Below, in pieces: positions 41,481-57,377 of a stretch of DNA of 64,000 nucleotides (its first letter is position 1; each line of letters starts with the position of its first letter). The notes below the pieces were generated by a model. It did no database searches. It was not told where the DNA came from and saw only the letters and a program-made list of their open reading frames with translations. The translations under genes and the position numbers were made by a program. The stretch is from Cladorhizidae sp. MBARI D1340-BT2 (lineage: Eukaryota > Porifera > Demospongiae > Poecilosclerida > Cladorhizidae), in contig JAQNBH010000007.1 of the NCBI GenBank assembly GCA_028752905.1, positions 16,857,233 through 16,921,232 of the forward strand. Direction: 5' to 3'.

Positions 41481-42255
41481 CTATGAGTAGGAATATAGTG
41501 GAAGGCAGCATGAGTCACACATGGGATAATTTAAAACACACCTTTGTAGTCCTGAATAACAGTATCAAGGCTTGGAAGTGGGCACTCTGGGAAATTGAAT
41601 TTATGAAACGTTGTATGGTACATTGTTCTTCTATAAAGCTTTGTTCTATTGTTGTGTGTTGCTCCAAATATGGGCTGTAACATTTATATTTTGGCAGTGT
41701 CATATTCCAGCTGAATATCTGTTTTGTTCTGTACTGCTCAAACCTGTACTGCTGTTCTAGTATAGTCAGGTACTAGGTTATGTCACTACAGGAAATTAGT
41801 CCTGGGACTATCAGGCTATTCAGTTCGACAAAATCATGGTACATTTGCAACTCAGCAAGATGTATTGGGGTCTGGATGTGATCTGAAATCTGCATTGATT
41901 CACCAGATACTGTGACCAGCTATACTTGTAACTTGCAGTTTGTATCTTTACACTCTGCTTGAGTTGCACCTCCACTTCTCTATGCAACAGTGACATTAAT
42001 GACCCATCCAGTAGCATCTTGATGGGTTTACCTCCCACTTCCCCCATTATTACAGCTGTTTTCACTCCCATAGCACCTATTATTACTCTTCATGTGTTTA
42101 ATGTTGAATGGAATGACAGTTGTACTGGACTGGTACCCCACTGTACATCGACGACCATCTCTTACTCTACTGTCCCAGTTGGCCACACTCGAAACAGTGA
42201 ATTACTCTTGTTCGCTGCAGCTGTTGAGATATTGTGAGGGCAGCCACCTGTTCTG

Positions 42256-44173
42256 TTATTGCTGTAATTTGTTGCTTTTACTTTTGTACCTAACTGGTCT
42301 GCATTTGTACGATGGCAGCCTGTTCTTGGTCACTGATGACCATCACAATTGGGCACATTCCATTGCTGATCCAAGAGTCTTAGCCATGCATGTTGATTGT
42401 AATTGCCAGTATACTGTCAGTAGTAAACCTGACAAAGTAATGGCAACTGTTCCTTTGCCCCAGCATCATGATTTGGCATTGCATGCTCTAATAACTTTTT
42501 CAAGTTATGAATGAAGAGAGACATGCTTCTCCAGGCTTTTTTCCCCATTGGCATAATTCATTGAGAGAGACGAATGCTAGTCCTTTCATGTTCACTATTT
42601 GGTGACCTTGTAGTCCTTCTGCTCTTCTTAATGTCAGTACCACTCCTTACAATTTCATAGGAAGTTTGACAGCTTTCCTCTTGTCATTCCATTCATTTGT
42701 GCTACTATGGATCTAAAACCATGTAAGCTGCTTGTTTACATCTGAGGTTGCAAATGATGATAAACTAACATGACATTCAGCCGTAACTTTAATCTGCTAC
42801 CAATGTAATTGTCTTTACTTAGCAATCAAATGACTAGAATTTTGTTCAGATTAAAATAAAAAATTTATCTCCCGAACACATATGTGGAAGGTGCTAAAAA
42901 CAGACACAAGGAGTAGAATAGAAAATTGTCTTTACATAACCACCCCCATAACCAGCACATGAGGTCACTACACAGTACTCGAATTGTTCCAATGCCATAC
43001 ATGCACTTCATGTGTATAATTTAACTTGCCTCACACATGCTATACTGGATTCAGGATAAAAGTCCTCAATCCAGGAAAAAGCGTTATGCAACTTTTTTCC
43101 ATAGTGTTAGTCTAAGTATCCCATCAGCAAACACTTACTGCAGATCATTATACTCTCTTCTACTCTTCCCATCAGGATTTGCTTCTAGATCTCTTTCAAC
43201 AAGATCATCTTGAGAAGGCCTTTAGAGATTGTCATCACTAGAACCTAGGAACAGTGGATCTTCAAGATCAGCTAAAGAAACTTGAGAGTCACTGTCCAGT
43301 GTCACAGGCTCGTGTTCCTGATCATCATAGCTAGAATCATCTTCTTGTTACTTTCAATCACTAATCTCTAACATGTATTCAGCCTTGGTTCTCCTCTTCT
43401 ATCTTGGATGTGTAAACTCTGCTATCTTCAAAAGATATCAAAACATACCTAAAGCAACCTTCTACAGAAAATAGCAACTGAACAGCTAAAAATAGCAAAC
43501 TGCAACAGCAACTAAACAGCTAAAAATAGAATTTCAAACAGCAAATTCCAACTCAAAATAGCAAATAAACAGCAAACTACAACTCAAAACAATGAATGCT
43601 TCAATCCATTGATGTGTTTTTACTGGCCCTGGCACATAGAATACAATACAAAACTTGCAAATTGTATTGAACATTTTATGGCAGTGCAGCACAGAGTTAA
43701 CAACCACATGGTAAAAGAAAAATTGGGGGAAATTGGATAATAATAAGAGAGTTGTGAATTTTTTCAATTGGTCAGTTACGCTCAGGAGCACTAAACCTTA
43801 GTGATAGTGTGGAAATTAATGAATTGTTATTTCAATGAACTTACACTTGATCAGCCTTCAAGGTGCAAAGTGGGAAGAATGGGACACGACAAGCATCCAT
43901 GTGCACAAGCACAGAGCATGAAGAATAAACTCTCTGGTAGCATGGCTTAATAACATCAATTTTCACCAGTTTAATTCTATGTCTACCACACAATGTTCTT
44001 TCCATGCTCAGTTTCTCACCATCATGCAGTCGCCCAAATCTCATCGCAAATATGATGACCTTGAACTACACTATTCAGAGTGTCCTCCACCAAAATTCCT
44101 TATGGTTGGGAGGCAATCCATCGAGCTCTCATGCATTCACTCGCAATATGAACAACCAATGATCAGGCTGATA
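42256..44173. other. Sequence present in copy B only
   Basis: The first 300 bp are gag-like. The middle (43,150-43,440, -) is acidic and coding-like (VTLDSDSQVSLADLEDPLFL) but broken by stops. A clean exon-like frame follows at 43,841-44,044 (-). Whether copy A lost this or copy B gained it cannot be decided here; the gag part argues for loss in A. Confidence 0.5.
43841..44044 (-). pseudogene. Unrecognised exon-like open frame
   Basis: 67 codons with protein-like content: MERTLCGRHRIKLVKIDVIK, CYQRVYSSCSVLVHMDACRV and PFFPLC. A good donor (AAGT|GTAAGT) lies at its end near 43,845. No family recognised; the Cys spacing could bind metal. Present only in copy B. Confidence 0.3.
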
Positions 44174-44775
44174 TAATAACATGTTTTCTGTGGCTGCTAA
44201 GTATTAATGTCCCATTTCCTTGTACTGAATCTATTAGCACCCAGTTAAACAAGCAGGATTTATATATCTACATACTTTATGCCTATATTTTTTTAAGTGG
44301 TTTTTTAGAACTTCCAAAGGAAATTAAGGCTATTCAATTCCATATGGAAGTCCAAGTGTTCATGGTTCAGGAAAATTACCTAATGCAGAAAAGAAATCTG
44401 ATCCTTGAACTCCCCACCAGGTAAAGTGCTTTGTGTTATATGTGGTTGTTGTAGCTAGGCATGACAACCTCATAATGGCACAACAGCAAAGTTATAAAAA
44501 AAGTACAAGTAACCAGCATGGATAATGGATAGTCAACATTTGTGCTATAACTTTGGCAGGAGTTAGCCAGCAGAACAGAAATACCATAATCACAGGTTGA
44601 TTTGAGAATTCTTGTGAATGGCTAACAACAAAGAAAAGTGATTCCAGAATTGCCTCTTGATCAGATTGAGGAATATGATCTCGTCCTATATTATTTTGGG
44701 ATGTGGTGGTGGGTATGCTGGACCAAATTTTAACAATAGTAGTAAATATTTACCCGCAAATTAAACTTAAGTTAC

Positions 44776-44979
44776 CTGATCCTCTCCCCATTCGTGCATT
44801 ATATGATATGCAACCTGCACTCCTGTAATTTAGCATTCCACAGATGACATTAGCAGCCCCATAACCAAATGTGTCACACACAGTTCCCCAGGTGTTGTTG
44901 TAGTTGACCTCGACATGGCCGAGAAAATTCAAGCCACTAATCGGAGAAATCAGACGCACACCAAACATAGATATTTGAG
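44776..44979 (-). CDS. Duplicated exon: SRCR2, first half (copy B)
   Basis: 204 bp with the same acceptor, donor and phases as 21,501-21,704. It encodes GVRLISPISGLNFLGHVEVN and NTWGTVCDTFGYGAANVICG. About six residues differ from copy A, and no stop is present. The matching second half is absent; the next minus-strand exon with a fitting phase is SRCR1 at 36,313. Confidence 0.7.
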
Positions 44980-45102
44980 CTGCAGAGAAGGAATAATTAT
45001 TGCTATAATTCATATCCATTCTAAAAAATGAATAAAAACAAGAAATACCTTATTATATACCATTAATGTGCTCCTCCATACCGCTACAGTTAAATGGCAT
45101 AC

Positions 45103-45379
45103 CTGTTTCATTAGTCTTAGCAGTTATTGGAATTGAATAGTAGCCTAGCATTTGATGGTATCCATAACCAAAGGAACAAGTAGAAAAGCCGACTTCCAAC
45201 CTCACGGCAATGGAATACTCTGTGTCACGACTGAGATAATCAATGTAACCTTTGTATTCTCTCTGAATGGTATTTCCTGAAGGAAATATATATCGACTTC
45301 TTGACCTTATGCCAGTGGTAGTATTATACTGGATAACAAAATGGTATCTTGACATTCCAGTGGAAAGAGTCCAATTAGT
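45103..45379 (-). CDS. Duplicated exon: FN3-1, second part (copy B)
   Basis: 277 bp, phase 0 to 1, same boundaries as copy A. It encodes TNWTLSTGMSRYHFVIQYN and YIDYLSRDTEYSIAVRLEV. Open throughout. Confidence 0.72.
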
Positions 45380-46612
45380 CTGAAAAATGAAACAAAAATG
45401 AAGATCACATTGGCGATAATTATAAGCAACAAAAAATGCAAAACTCAATACAGCATTGACTATGAAGTCATTCACATTGAACATGCAGTAGCTATAGTGT
45501 GTTGGTGTGTGCTCGCATACCATTTATTTGTAAGAATATTTTTGGTGATGATGCTTTCTAGACATGATATGTACTTGGTTTAAGATATGTTCTAAGCTGG
45601 TTGCTTGATGACACCCACTCCATAGTAATGTTGACATCAAATTTGAAATTAACCATGTCTATGTGATTGTTACTGGTTAATTCATAAACATGTATAATCT
45701 GCAATGGCACACTTATTGATATGCTCTCCAACTTGCTTAATAGCGGCCAAATGAGACCTTAGGCAAGGTTAGCAGTATATTTTTTGTAACTTTTTTTTTT
45801 TTAACTCCACTCTTTCTAGCTTTGAAATGGCATTGGTATAAGTAGGGTAAGTAGGGTCACAGACAGCTTGGTGCATTAAAAGGTTTATTTTTTATCATAT
45901 ATAGCATAATCATTCTATCAGATAACAGAGAGTAGAATCAATCAAGAGTACCACCTAGATTTAGTACTAAACACAATAGTCCACTGGATAACTAACATAT
46001 GCAAGTAAATAGATCTATAAGACTTTTGATGTACAGAAGACCTTACAGTTATCCAGCTTTTCTTCTCAGTTTCATTAATTAAATAAATCCCACTACTACA
46101 TAATTGGTACATGATACTTTATGTAAGCACCTGGCCTTGCACCAATCAGCTAATACATATCTTAACCGCATAATACAACATTGCAACTGTCACACAAGCT
46201 GATATCTGAAAGCAATTATACAACATTGTAGCAGTTAGCTAAATATATCAGGTTTAACAGAAAGTTTTATTTGATTCTTTTCAAAAAGATCAAGACTCAT
46301 AACCTTCCTTCTGTGAGCTATCTTCACTCTTGCAGCTGTTAGGGACGTATAAATTTGAAACAGCTGACACTGCACTCATTTCTTGACCAAATCATGTTTA
46401 GTAACATGTAACAACTGCTTCACATAACCAGGAATTTTGAAACAGGGGGAAGCAGAAGTATTGTGCAGTATGCACTACTATTAATCTCATTATTATTTTT
46501 GCTGTTATTGTTATTATTATAATTTTTTTTATGTGCATATTTAAAAACTAATAATATTTATATTGGAAATAAAATAAAATAATGAAAATGGTATCATTAT
46601 GATTCGACTTAC

Positions 46613-46689
46613 TGGCAATGTGATGATTACAGCAATGCTCATAGAGGTGGTGTTTTCAACACATATTTCTGGTATGGGCAATAAGCTCT
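46613..46689 (-). CDS. Duplicated exon: FN3-1, first part (copy B)
   Basis: 77 bp, acceptor TTTGCAG, donor GTAAGT, encoding ESLLPIPEICVENTTSMSIA. The last codon before the donor is CCA in place of CCG. Splice signals and frame are intact. Confidence 0.65.
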
Positions 46690-48384
46690 CTGCAAATGAG
46701 TGCAACAAGAACATAACTTGGTGGATCAATTGGACATATTAAAATTATTGCTGCAATTTTGAGATTGAAAATTATAAGAGCCCAACAAGAACATCTTCAC
46801 AGAACACATGCACACTGCACTGTATGCAATTAACACACACACTATATTTTGTATATGGCATAGCAGTAAGATTTACAAGTTCTGGTAACCTATTGACTAG
46901 GAAGTTGCTAATATTTTTTGCTGCAGTTGTTCAGTTTGTGCAGGACCATAAACATAAATGACAATATTCACACCTATTTCAGCTCATATTATATAGGGAA
47001 AAAACATTAAGTGTATTAAGCATACAATGCCTTTGGTACTCGGCTTGCCCCATTTTTTACAGTTCTATTGCTCTGCTATCATGCTCCTTAGTTTATAACC
47101 TTCAGTTTCTAACTGGTAGTATAGCTTGATCTTTTTCCATCTGTAGCCATAATATTGAGGGTAAGAAGACTCAAGACTGAAGCAACTAGCAATAATACTT
47201 GAGACTCAACACAGATGCAGTTGGCAATAATAGTGCAGTGACTCACCACTGAAGAAGCTAGCAATAATAGCAGGGAGACAAAACACTGATGCAGTCGACA
47301 ATAATAGTGCAGTGTTTTACTCCACTTATAAGATGCAGGGTGACTTTTTTGGACAAAAAGGTGTGTCTTGTATGCAATAAAATAATGTATACCTCAATTA
47401 GGAAGAGTTATAACTTCCCATATTTATAGTCTACTATGACATGAAATGCCCTGAACACTTCTTTTTGTGGGGTGGGGTAGAAAGAGACAATCTGAACATA
47501 AGACCAATACCATTAAAATTACTTGATTACTTTCTGAGATAAATGTAATATGAGCATGGGCATCGCTAGGGTGTGACCATTATGAGCTAGGCAGTTAGAC
47601 CTCAGTATTCTGTACAAACACCTGTCAACTATGATAAGGAGTGAGGAGCAGTATATAGCATAACCGTACATATCTGCATAATACACAGTTGTAGCACACA
47701 CTCAAACACTGCATGAGTTTTAGTTTTGGTATAATAGGTCCACTGTAAAATATATTGATAATTATTTCAAAAACACTGGTTTTGGTTAAACTTTCCAAAG
47801 CTAAAATAAAATTTCATGTCCTCACCTTTGAAATGTTATCACCAGAATAATCTCTCATCACGTTGCAACTGATGCTCGGCTGTTGCTTGGAGAGGAAAAT
47901 TGGAATTCAAATAGGCGAATAAGCACAATTAAATTCGTCACTACAGCTAATCAATGATTGCATAAGGGATTTCTAATGGTGACTTCTCGCTCTTGTGAAA
48001 ACAGGCCTTTACTGGCGCATAGTTAGCCTGTTCCTGATGTCAGAATGTTTAATTCTTCCTCAGGAACTACAACTTTTCTCCACGGTACGCATGGGCCTCT
48101 TCTCCTTTGTTGCAACTGGATTCATTCTCAGAGAGACCAAAATCGCTGTTGTAGCACATTTACAAAATGTTGCATACGGTGAACTTGGAATCCATTTTTA
48201 CTTCAAGTTTGACGTCACGGCTACCTTAGTTACCGAAGTAGTACGTGTATGGATTACTTAGGGTTTGGAATGCCATACTTTAAAAAAAAATTACCAATGC
48301 TCCAGTTTTGACCTAAGCTAAATCCCCAAAGCCTGGGTTCAAATGATGCCACTGAATATGAGTCAAATATAAAATAATTCACAG
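46690..48384. other. Duplicated noncoding stretch (copy B)
   Basis: Aligns with 23,395-25,215. No extra exon. The open frame at 47,995-48,261 (+) is not kept in copy A and is taken as chance. Confidence 0.55.
48210..48217. promoter_or_regulatory. TGACGTCA palindrome (CRE-like), copy B
   Basis: The counterpart of 25,044-25,051, with about 100 bp of near-identical flank. On the minus strand ATGGATTCCAAG follows 13 bp after it in both copies, but the open frame behind it is short and not conserved. Confidence 0.3.
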
Positions 48385-49215
48385 GCTCATGGAAGCTCTG
48401 ACAGTAGGCAATTAAATGTCAGCACTGTATTAAACATCAAAGGTTCCACCAAAGATTAAAATAAGAATTAAGCACTATTTCCTCGGTCTTCCTCATTTAG
48501 AAAAAGAAGAAAATGAAATTTTGATTCCTTCTTTATCTACATATTTTCTGTATTCCATTGATTTTTCAGCAGTTTATACATAATTATATCCTTGATTAGA
48601 ATGTGCCCTAGATTAAATTTCTCAAAGAAAGATTAGACCATGTGCCATTTATTATCTTGAATGATAGATTATCCACCATCACTAAATCACACACCCAGTA
48701 GGATGAAACATTAAGATAAAATAGTATCTACAGTTGGGAAGAAAGCTTGGCAATCTGTGAACATTTAATTGATACTTCAAAAGTTGCGGTCAGTTGAGAC
48801 TGGTCACATGGTGACAGCATTGATTGTCTAAAGCTTGGGCAGGTAGAAAAAAGTACTGCAGCAAGCATAACCAGTGAAATGGCCAAACTCCACAGAAAAG
48901 GTGAGAGAAAGAGTGACCTTCACAAGGAATGAAACTGATATGAATAAGAGGAAAATAGAATAGAGGACAAAGCTCTGTTTGAGACCCAATGAACCCGTGA
49001 AACAATTGTGCTCTTTCCTATTAGTCATGTTCAAATAATAGAGCTCACCCTTGCATAGCATGTGCCCTGTAATAGTATGCACAGCTAGGCAGCTCATGAA
49101 ATGATAAGCAACACGTTCCATCGAGGGAATATGGTTTACCAGAGTGCAATCTTCTGTATATTTAGAGAAATTTCTCTCTGTTCTTGCTATATCCGATCTT
49201 GAATTCAAGAAATGT

Positions 49216-49733
49216 TTATCGGTTTCTGAGTATTATTGTTAATAACTGATTAAACTTGTCCATCTCTTGCATAAAAATGCACCTTGATATGACGAGCAGC
49301 GGTTTACGTTCATTGATTTTCTCAAAGAAATTTCCTTCGAGTTTGTGAGTCGACTTCTTCAAACTTACCAACCTGCCTCTCTGTTGAGTGTTAACTAACA
49401 TCCTCATAATACAGTTTTCTGGTTCAAGGAAACTACTAAATACCTGTTGAACATTCTGACATTCCTAACAACATACCAACTAACCATCGGCTCTTTGAAT
49501 TCGTGCAAATATTTCAGAGCTTTCAGAGATTTCAGTGTCGTGGAACTGATCCTACGAGGGCTCCATCCCAGAGTATAGGTTAAATCTTGAATACCCTTGC
49601 TAGCTTCATAAATCCAGAGAGGCACATTTTTGAAAATGAAAAGCCTCACGCCTAGGGGACAAAGTTTCCTCCACAACTTCACACAACTCAATATGCAGGG
49701 AAAGTTTCGCAAGTTTCTTGGTCTTGTACACAT
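49216..49733 (-). pseudogene. Unrecognised coding-like frames
   Basis: Two adjoining frames: 49,404-49,733 (LRNFPCILSCVKLWRKLCPL, then LWIYEASKGIQDLTYTLGW) and 49,216-49,407 (LVSLKKSTHKLEGNFFEKI). They are protein-like and absent from copy A. No domain recognised; an intron or transposon remnant is possible. Confidence 0.28.
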
Positions 49734-50159
49734 TGACTATAATTTTTTTTTTGTAACTGTGCTAAAGTGAGATCTACTGCCACTTAATGCAGCACTGGAT
49801 GTTCCAGGTCAACACACTGGGGTGACATAGAAGCCACATCACACAGATGTATCAATGACAAATGTGGCACTTGTAACGCATCCTGAGCTGGAAACCCTGA
49901 CCCACATCATGACGATGCTTGGATATTATATGTTGGAGTCATTCAACAGCACATTGATGTTCAATGGGGTCTAATCTTATACTTCTCCTAACCAGCTGAA
50001 ACATGGTGCAGTAATTTTGATTGATAATTTATTGCTGTGTTTATCCCAAAATCACTTCGTGTGTAAGGGTTCAGTTTTCCCACCCACGTACACAGATCAT
50101 AAGTGCTTGTATATATTCTGTCCACATGTCCTGGCCAACGCACCCAAAGACAAGTCATC
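49734..50159. other. No gene recognised
   Basis: B-only sequence between the unrecognised frames and the plus-strand gypsy remnant. The open frames in it show no known motif. Confidence 0.5.
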
Positions 50160-51050
50160 ATCTTGGCTTCATAGCTCAGTTTACAACTTGACACTGGCAT
50201 ATCAAAGATGTAGACAATGCAGGTACTGATGCACTCTCCAGGATTAAAGCCAATACACTCCTTGTTAACTTTCAGGAAAGAGCCTTGGCTCAGCAGACAG
50301 ATGCAGACTCTCTCAACTTCTATTTTAGCTCTAAGAATCCTCTCTCAAGCTTCAAGAAATAATATCACAGTAGTAGATAGCAGAATTTTCTGTTACACTA
50401 CTACTGGTGTACAATGTAGGTTTGTCCCTGCTGGTTTCTGCCAAGTGGTGCTTAATTACCTACACTCATTTTCTCATCATAGTATGCATGAAGCTCACTG
50501 CACCATTACAGCTTAGGATTGTGGCATTAACATTGGTATTAAGAGAAGACTGCATTCATCCACCAAGTAATAGCATCCCTCTTTCAACATGTGAAACCTT
50601 GATGTCAGTTCGATTCAATCGACTCTGCTCTAAAAATGTTACACGATGTTACAAAACCTCACCAATATTCAGTTGAACTAATTGGCTGATAAAATGCATA
50701 GACTGAGGCTCAAGTTTTGGATACCTAGGTCTAAGATATCATCAATCATTACTAGAGATCAATATTTGTTCGAATGTGCACTGTAGTATAATCTTATGGG
50801 ACAAACTAAATCAAAATGGATGGATACTATTGAAAATCACCCTATTGCCAATGGTATCATCACACACTACCATCACTGCATCTTTTAGGTGTCACTTTTA
50901 CCCAATGGACAGAATCAATGCCAACAATTACTTCAAGGCATTCACACACGTCTTACCAAAATTAAATGCCATAAGTGCTATATGGTGCAAACCAAACATC
51001 ATCAGGAAATTTTTGTATGAAAATCGAATTACACACCCATTCTTCTTATT
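50160..51050 (+). pseudogene. Plus-strand Ty3/gypsy remnant: RNase H end to integrase
   Basis: The frame reads AQFTT, HIKDVDNAG then DALSRIKANTLLVNFQERAL (50,228-50,287), the usual junction after gypsy RNase H. Integrase-like pieces follow: FVPAGF near 50,433, LHSFSHHSM near 50,462, and NHPIANGIITHYHH near 50,840. Many stops. Its start is shared with copy A (25,326-25,405). Confidence 0.6.
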
Positions 51051-51059
51051 GTCATGTCG

Positions 51060-53343
<2,284 letters not shown>

Positions 53344-53350
53344 TGGAAAA

Positions 53351-55264
53351 ATGGTCGTTCCGTCAGCTGCTGTCGCGAGTCATTCTGGGTGTGCTGTCTG
53401 CTTGAGGAACATTTCTGCATCTGTTTCTGGCCTTATTAGACCTCATGGCCCCGTCAACAGTCGCTGCCCTGGTTCTAGAAAGCCACCTGCTGTCCCTCCT
53501 CAAGAACCACGTGCTCAATCAACTCCAGCTTCTTCCGCCATTACCACACCATCAGACGCGGACTCTTCAGACAATGGTGAGGCATCATATCCCTTTACCT
53601 TTCAGCCATCCCGAACTATGATTCTGAAGAGGATACCAAGGGCCTCTAGAGACCAGGCATCAGCTAAGCTGACTATGATTCTGGACAGGATTGTGTGCTG
53701 CAACAGTCCAGTTGCTTGGGAAAGGTTATTGAGGTTCCCTACTAGATGCCTGCATGTGCTTCCAAGGTGTGGCAGGCGTTGGTCTCTTGCTACTCAAGTT
53801 AATAAGCTGCTGAGAGAGGAATTAGACCCACCTGAAAATGGGATCCATCCCAACAAGAAGAGAGCGAAGGCTAGCGACTCACTAGAATCCTTCGGCCGAA
53901 GTGTATCCGCTAAGCTAGAGGAAGGGTTTTTTAAGGGGGCAGTGCGTTTGGCATGCTCAGAGGATTCCATAGCAGAGAAGGATGAGGTCACTTTCAAATC
54001 ATTGAGAGATAAGCATCCCTCTTCCCACCCTGACTCATCAATTCCATTGCCTCCTGTTGTGGCTCCCCATCCCACCCCAGTGTCAGAGGCTGATGTAGCT
54101 CGTGCCATCAAGTCGTTTCCATGTGGCTCAGCTAGGGGTGTGGATGGTTTGAGACCACAACACTTAAAGGACATGATGAAGTCAGCCAGCAGTGATTCAT
54201 CTTTCCTCCTTTCTGCCCTTAGAGCTTTTACGACTTTGGTTTTGGAGGGTAGGACACCTCTCTCTGTCCGTCCCTTTTTCTTTGGCGCTAATCTGACTGC
54301 ACTCGAGAAGAAGGATGGGGGGATTAGGTCCATCGCAGTTGGATGTACGCTCAGACGCCTTGTAGCCAAAATTGCTGGGAACCAGGTCATGCATGAAATG
54401 GCGTCTTTGCTTGCCCCTACACAGTTGGGTTATGGAGTACGGGGTGGTGCTGAGGCTGCTGTCCATGCTACCAGGCAATACATCAGACATCTGCAACCAA
54501 ATCATGCTGTGCTAAAGCTTGATTTCAAGAATGCCTTTAATTCCGTGCATAGAGACAAAATGCTTAGTGTTGTTCAGGTTTTAGCCCCACAAATATACCC
54601 CTTTGTACACTCGGTGTACTCTTCTCCATCCAACCTTTTCTGGGAGGATCAGACTCTGCAGTCTGCTGAAGGTGTCCAACAGGGTGACCCACTTGGTCCC
54701 TTGCTATTTTGTTTGTCCCTCCATCAACACTGTGCCCAAATGTCATCTGAGTTGTGTATAATGTACCTGGATGACATCACTCTAGGCGGTACTACTGAGG
54801 ACATTGTCAAGGATCTCTCCTGCATACAATTAGCTTCAGAGTTGGGTCTGTCACTAAATAATGGAAAGTCGGAGATCATCTGCCATGACCCAGTCACAAG
54901 AGGGACTATATTATGCTCACTTCCAGGTGCATGTGTGACAGATCCTGATGAAGCATGTCTTCTTGGTGCACCGCTTGGTAGCGTAGAATCGATCTCTGCT
55001 TCCCTTTTGGAGAAGGTGAAATCCCTTGAGGTGATGGGGGAAAGGCTAAGCTACATCTCGGCCCATGAGGCTTTGATTTTACTGCGTAGCTCATTTTCCA
55101 TCCCAAAGCTGCAGTACATCCTCAGGACCTCCCCTTGCTTCCTGTCTCCTGTCCTAGCTACCTATGACGATGCCCTCAAGACTATTGTGAGCAGCATCAT
55201 CAATATTCAATTTGGTGATGATGACACAGCTTGGTCTCAAGCCAGTCTCTTCCAATCAGAGTAG
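53351..55264 (+). pseudogene. RLE non-LTR ORF, part 1: zinc finger and reverse transcriptase
   Basis: 637 codons. Residues 14-35 carry a C2HC finger (CAVC ... HGPVNSRCPGS). RT follows: SARGVDGLRPQHLKDM, LKLDFKNAFNSVHRDKM, GVQQGDPLGPLLFCLSLH and the catalytic YLDD (54,764-54,775), with Leu where most non-LTR elements have Ala. The frame ends at TAG 55,262 through a single-base change near 55,245, after which the protein continues in the next frame. Upstream of the ATG the same frame is open through the microsatellite, so the true start is uncertain. The enzyme would copy element RNA at a nicked target. Confidence 0.85.
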
Positions 55265-56172
55265 GTGGTCTTGGTATTAGGCGTGCTGTGCAGATTGCCC
55301 CATCTGCCTTCATGGACTCGGCTGCTGCCTGTTGCGACCTGGTCCAACGTATCCTCCCTACACACCTGCAGTCTCTCCCACTCCAAAATCGTGAAGAGGC
55401 TTTATTGCTGTGGTCAAAAGAAAAAGATCATTATTTTCCTACACCTCTTGGTTCAGCAGCATGCCTCCAGAAGTCGTGGGATGCCTATCAAGTTTCCAAA
55501 GATGTGGAGTCCTTGCTAAGCAATGCCTCAGATAGCCTGACAAGAGCTAGGCTTTTGGCTGTCTCTGCTAGGGAATCTGGAGCATGGCTTCGTGCACCCC
55601 CAATCTCCAACTTGGGTTTGAGGATGGACGACGCAACTATCAGGATTGCTGTTGGCCTTCGTTTGGGGTCCCCTCTTTGCCATCCCCACTTATGCCAGCA
55701 CTGTGATGCAGAGGTGGACCATTTTGGTCTGCACAGTTTGAGCTGCAAGAAGAGTGAGGGTCGTCACTACCGATATTCTTCAATGAATAACATTATTCAT
55801 AGGGCTATGTCTTCTGCTCAGGTGCCTTCAAGGCTGGAACCGTCTGGACTCAATCATATGGACGGCAAGCGTCCAGATGGAATCACCATGGTGCCATGGA
55901 AATGTGGCAAGCCCCTGATCTGGGATGTGACCTGCCCCAACACTCTGGCACAGTCCTATTGTGCTCAAGCTACCAGGAGCTCAGGTGCGGTAGCTGCCAT
56001 GGCTGAAGAGAAAAAGGAGGACAAGTACCACTGCCTTACCAGGAATTATTTTTTTGTGCCAGTTGCGGTTGAGACCCTAGGTGCCATTGGTCCAAAGTCA
56101 TTGGCCTTCCTAAAGGAACTCGGAAGGAAAATAAACAACACACTGGGGAAGAGAATTCATACCAATTTTTGA
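55243..56172 (+). pseudogene. RLE non-LTR ORF, part 2: thumb, CCHC and endonuclease
   Basis: Continues from SLPIRVGGLGIR in the shifted frame. Then come a CCHC knuckle (CQHC at 55,693-55,704, H, C at 55,744) and a restriction-like endonuclease with RPDGIT (55,870-) and WDVTC (55,921-55,935). After these lie a Lys-containing helix (AEEKKEDKY) and the C-terminus VPVAVETLGAIGPKS. Stop TGA at 56,170. RPD...D is the catalytic signature of the R2-type nuclease that nicks the target. This part has no internal stop. Confidence 0.85.
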
Positions 56173-56342
56173 TACAACAATTGTCTGTGGCGGTACAGAG
56201 AGGCAATGCTCTTGCAGTCATGAGGGCAATGGGAGGCTCGGGCATGGACAGTCTTGTGTAATTATTAGTGTTGTTGTTGTTATTGTTTTGTTGTTGTTTG
56301 ATTAAAAAAAATTAAAAATATATATATAAAAAAATTAAAAAT

Positions 56343-57260
<918 letters not shown>

Positions 57261-57377
57261 AATAATAATAACAGCAATAATAATAGCAAGAACAATGATA
57301 ATGATAACAATAACAACAAAGACATCAACAGTAATAATGATAAGAAATTAAATTGTCTGGCTGCTGTGGTGCCACTC

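Larger units (their letters stand above)
39384..42600 (-). mobile_element. Decayed Ty3/gypsy element, copy B
   Basis: On the minus strand in normal order: gag C-terminal part (42,560-42,230; LEHAMPNHDAGAKEQLPL), CCHC knuckle (42,205-42,171), protease (42,075-41,930), RT (41,480-40,640) and integrase (39,990-39,384). Many stops and shifts. The integrase is cut by the duplication breakpoint. Copy A lacks most of the gag and RT seen here. Confidence 0.78.
39384..50250. repeat. Segmental duplication, copy B
   Basis: The counterpart of 18,802-25,405, same orientation. It holds the gypsy element in fuller form, the three exons for FN3-1 and SRCR2 first half with identical lengths and phases, and noncoding flank. 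It lacks the SRCR2 second-half exon. It lies upstream of the receptor's putative first exon. Confidence 0.88.
53344..56335 (+). mobile_element. Non-LTR retrotransposon with restriction-like endonuclease, inside TAA repeats
   Basis: A single element of about 3 kb, more GC-rich than its surroundings. It has one long reading frame broken by a single frameshift, a short 3' UTR (56,173-56,335, ending in TTTGATTAAAAAAAATTAAA and A/T runs) and TAA arrays on both sides. No AP endonuclease is present, but a C-terminal PD-x-D type nuclease is. The architecture matches the R2/R4/NeSL/Hero group. The TAA flanks recall Dong (R4 clade), which inserts into TAA repeats. Low decay suggests a recent insertion. 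Confidence 0.85.

Noticed and set aside
47995..48261. Plus-strand frame of 88 codons over the CRE-like block
   Set aside because: Copy A carries indels that break it, so there is no sign of coding constraint.
53794..54390. 198-codon minus-strand frame
   Set aside because: Antisense of the reverse transcriptase of the non-LTR element; no domain.
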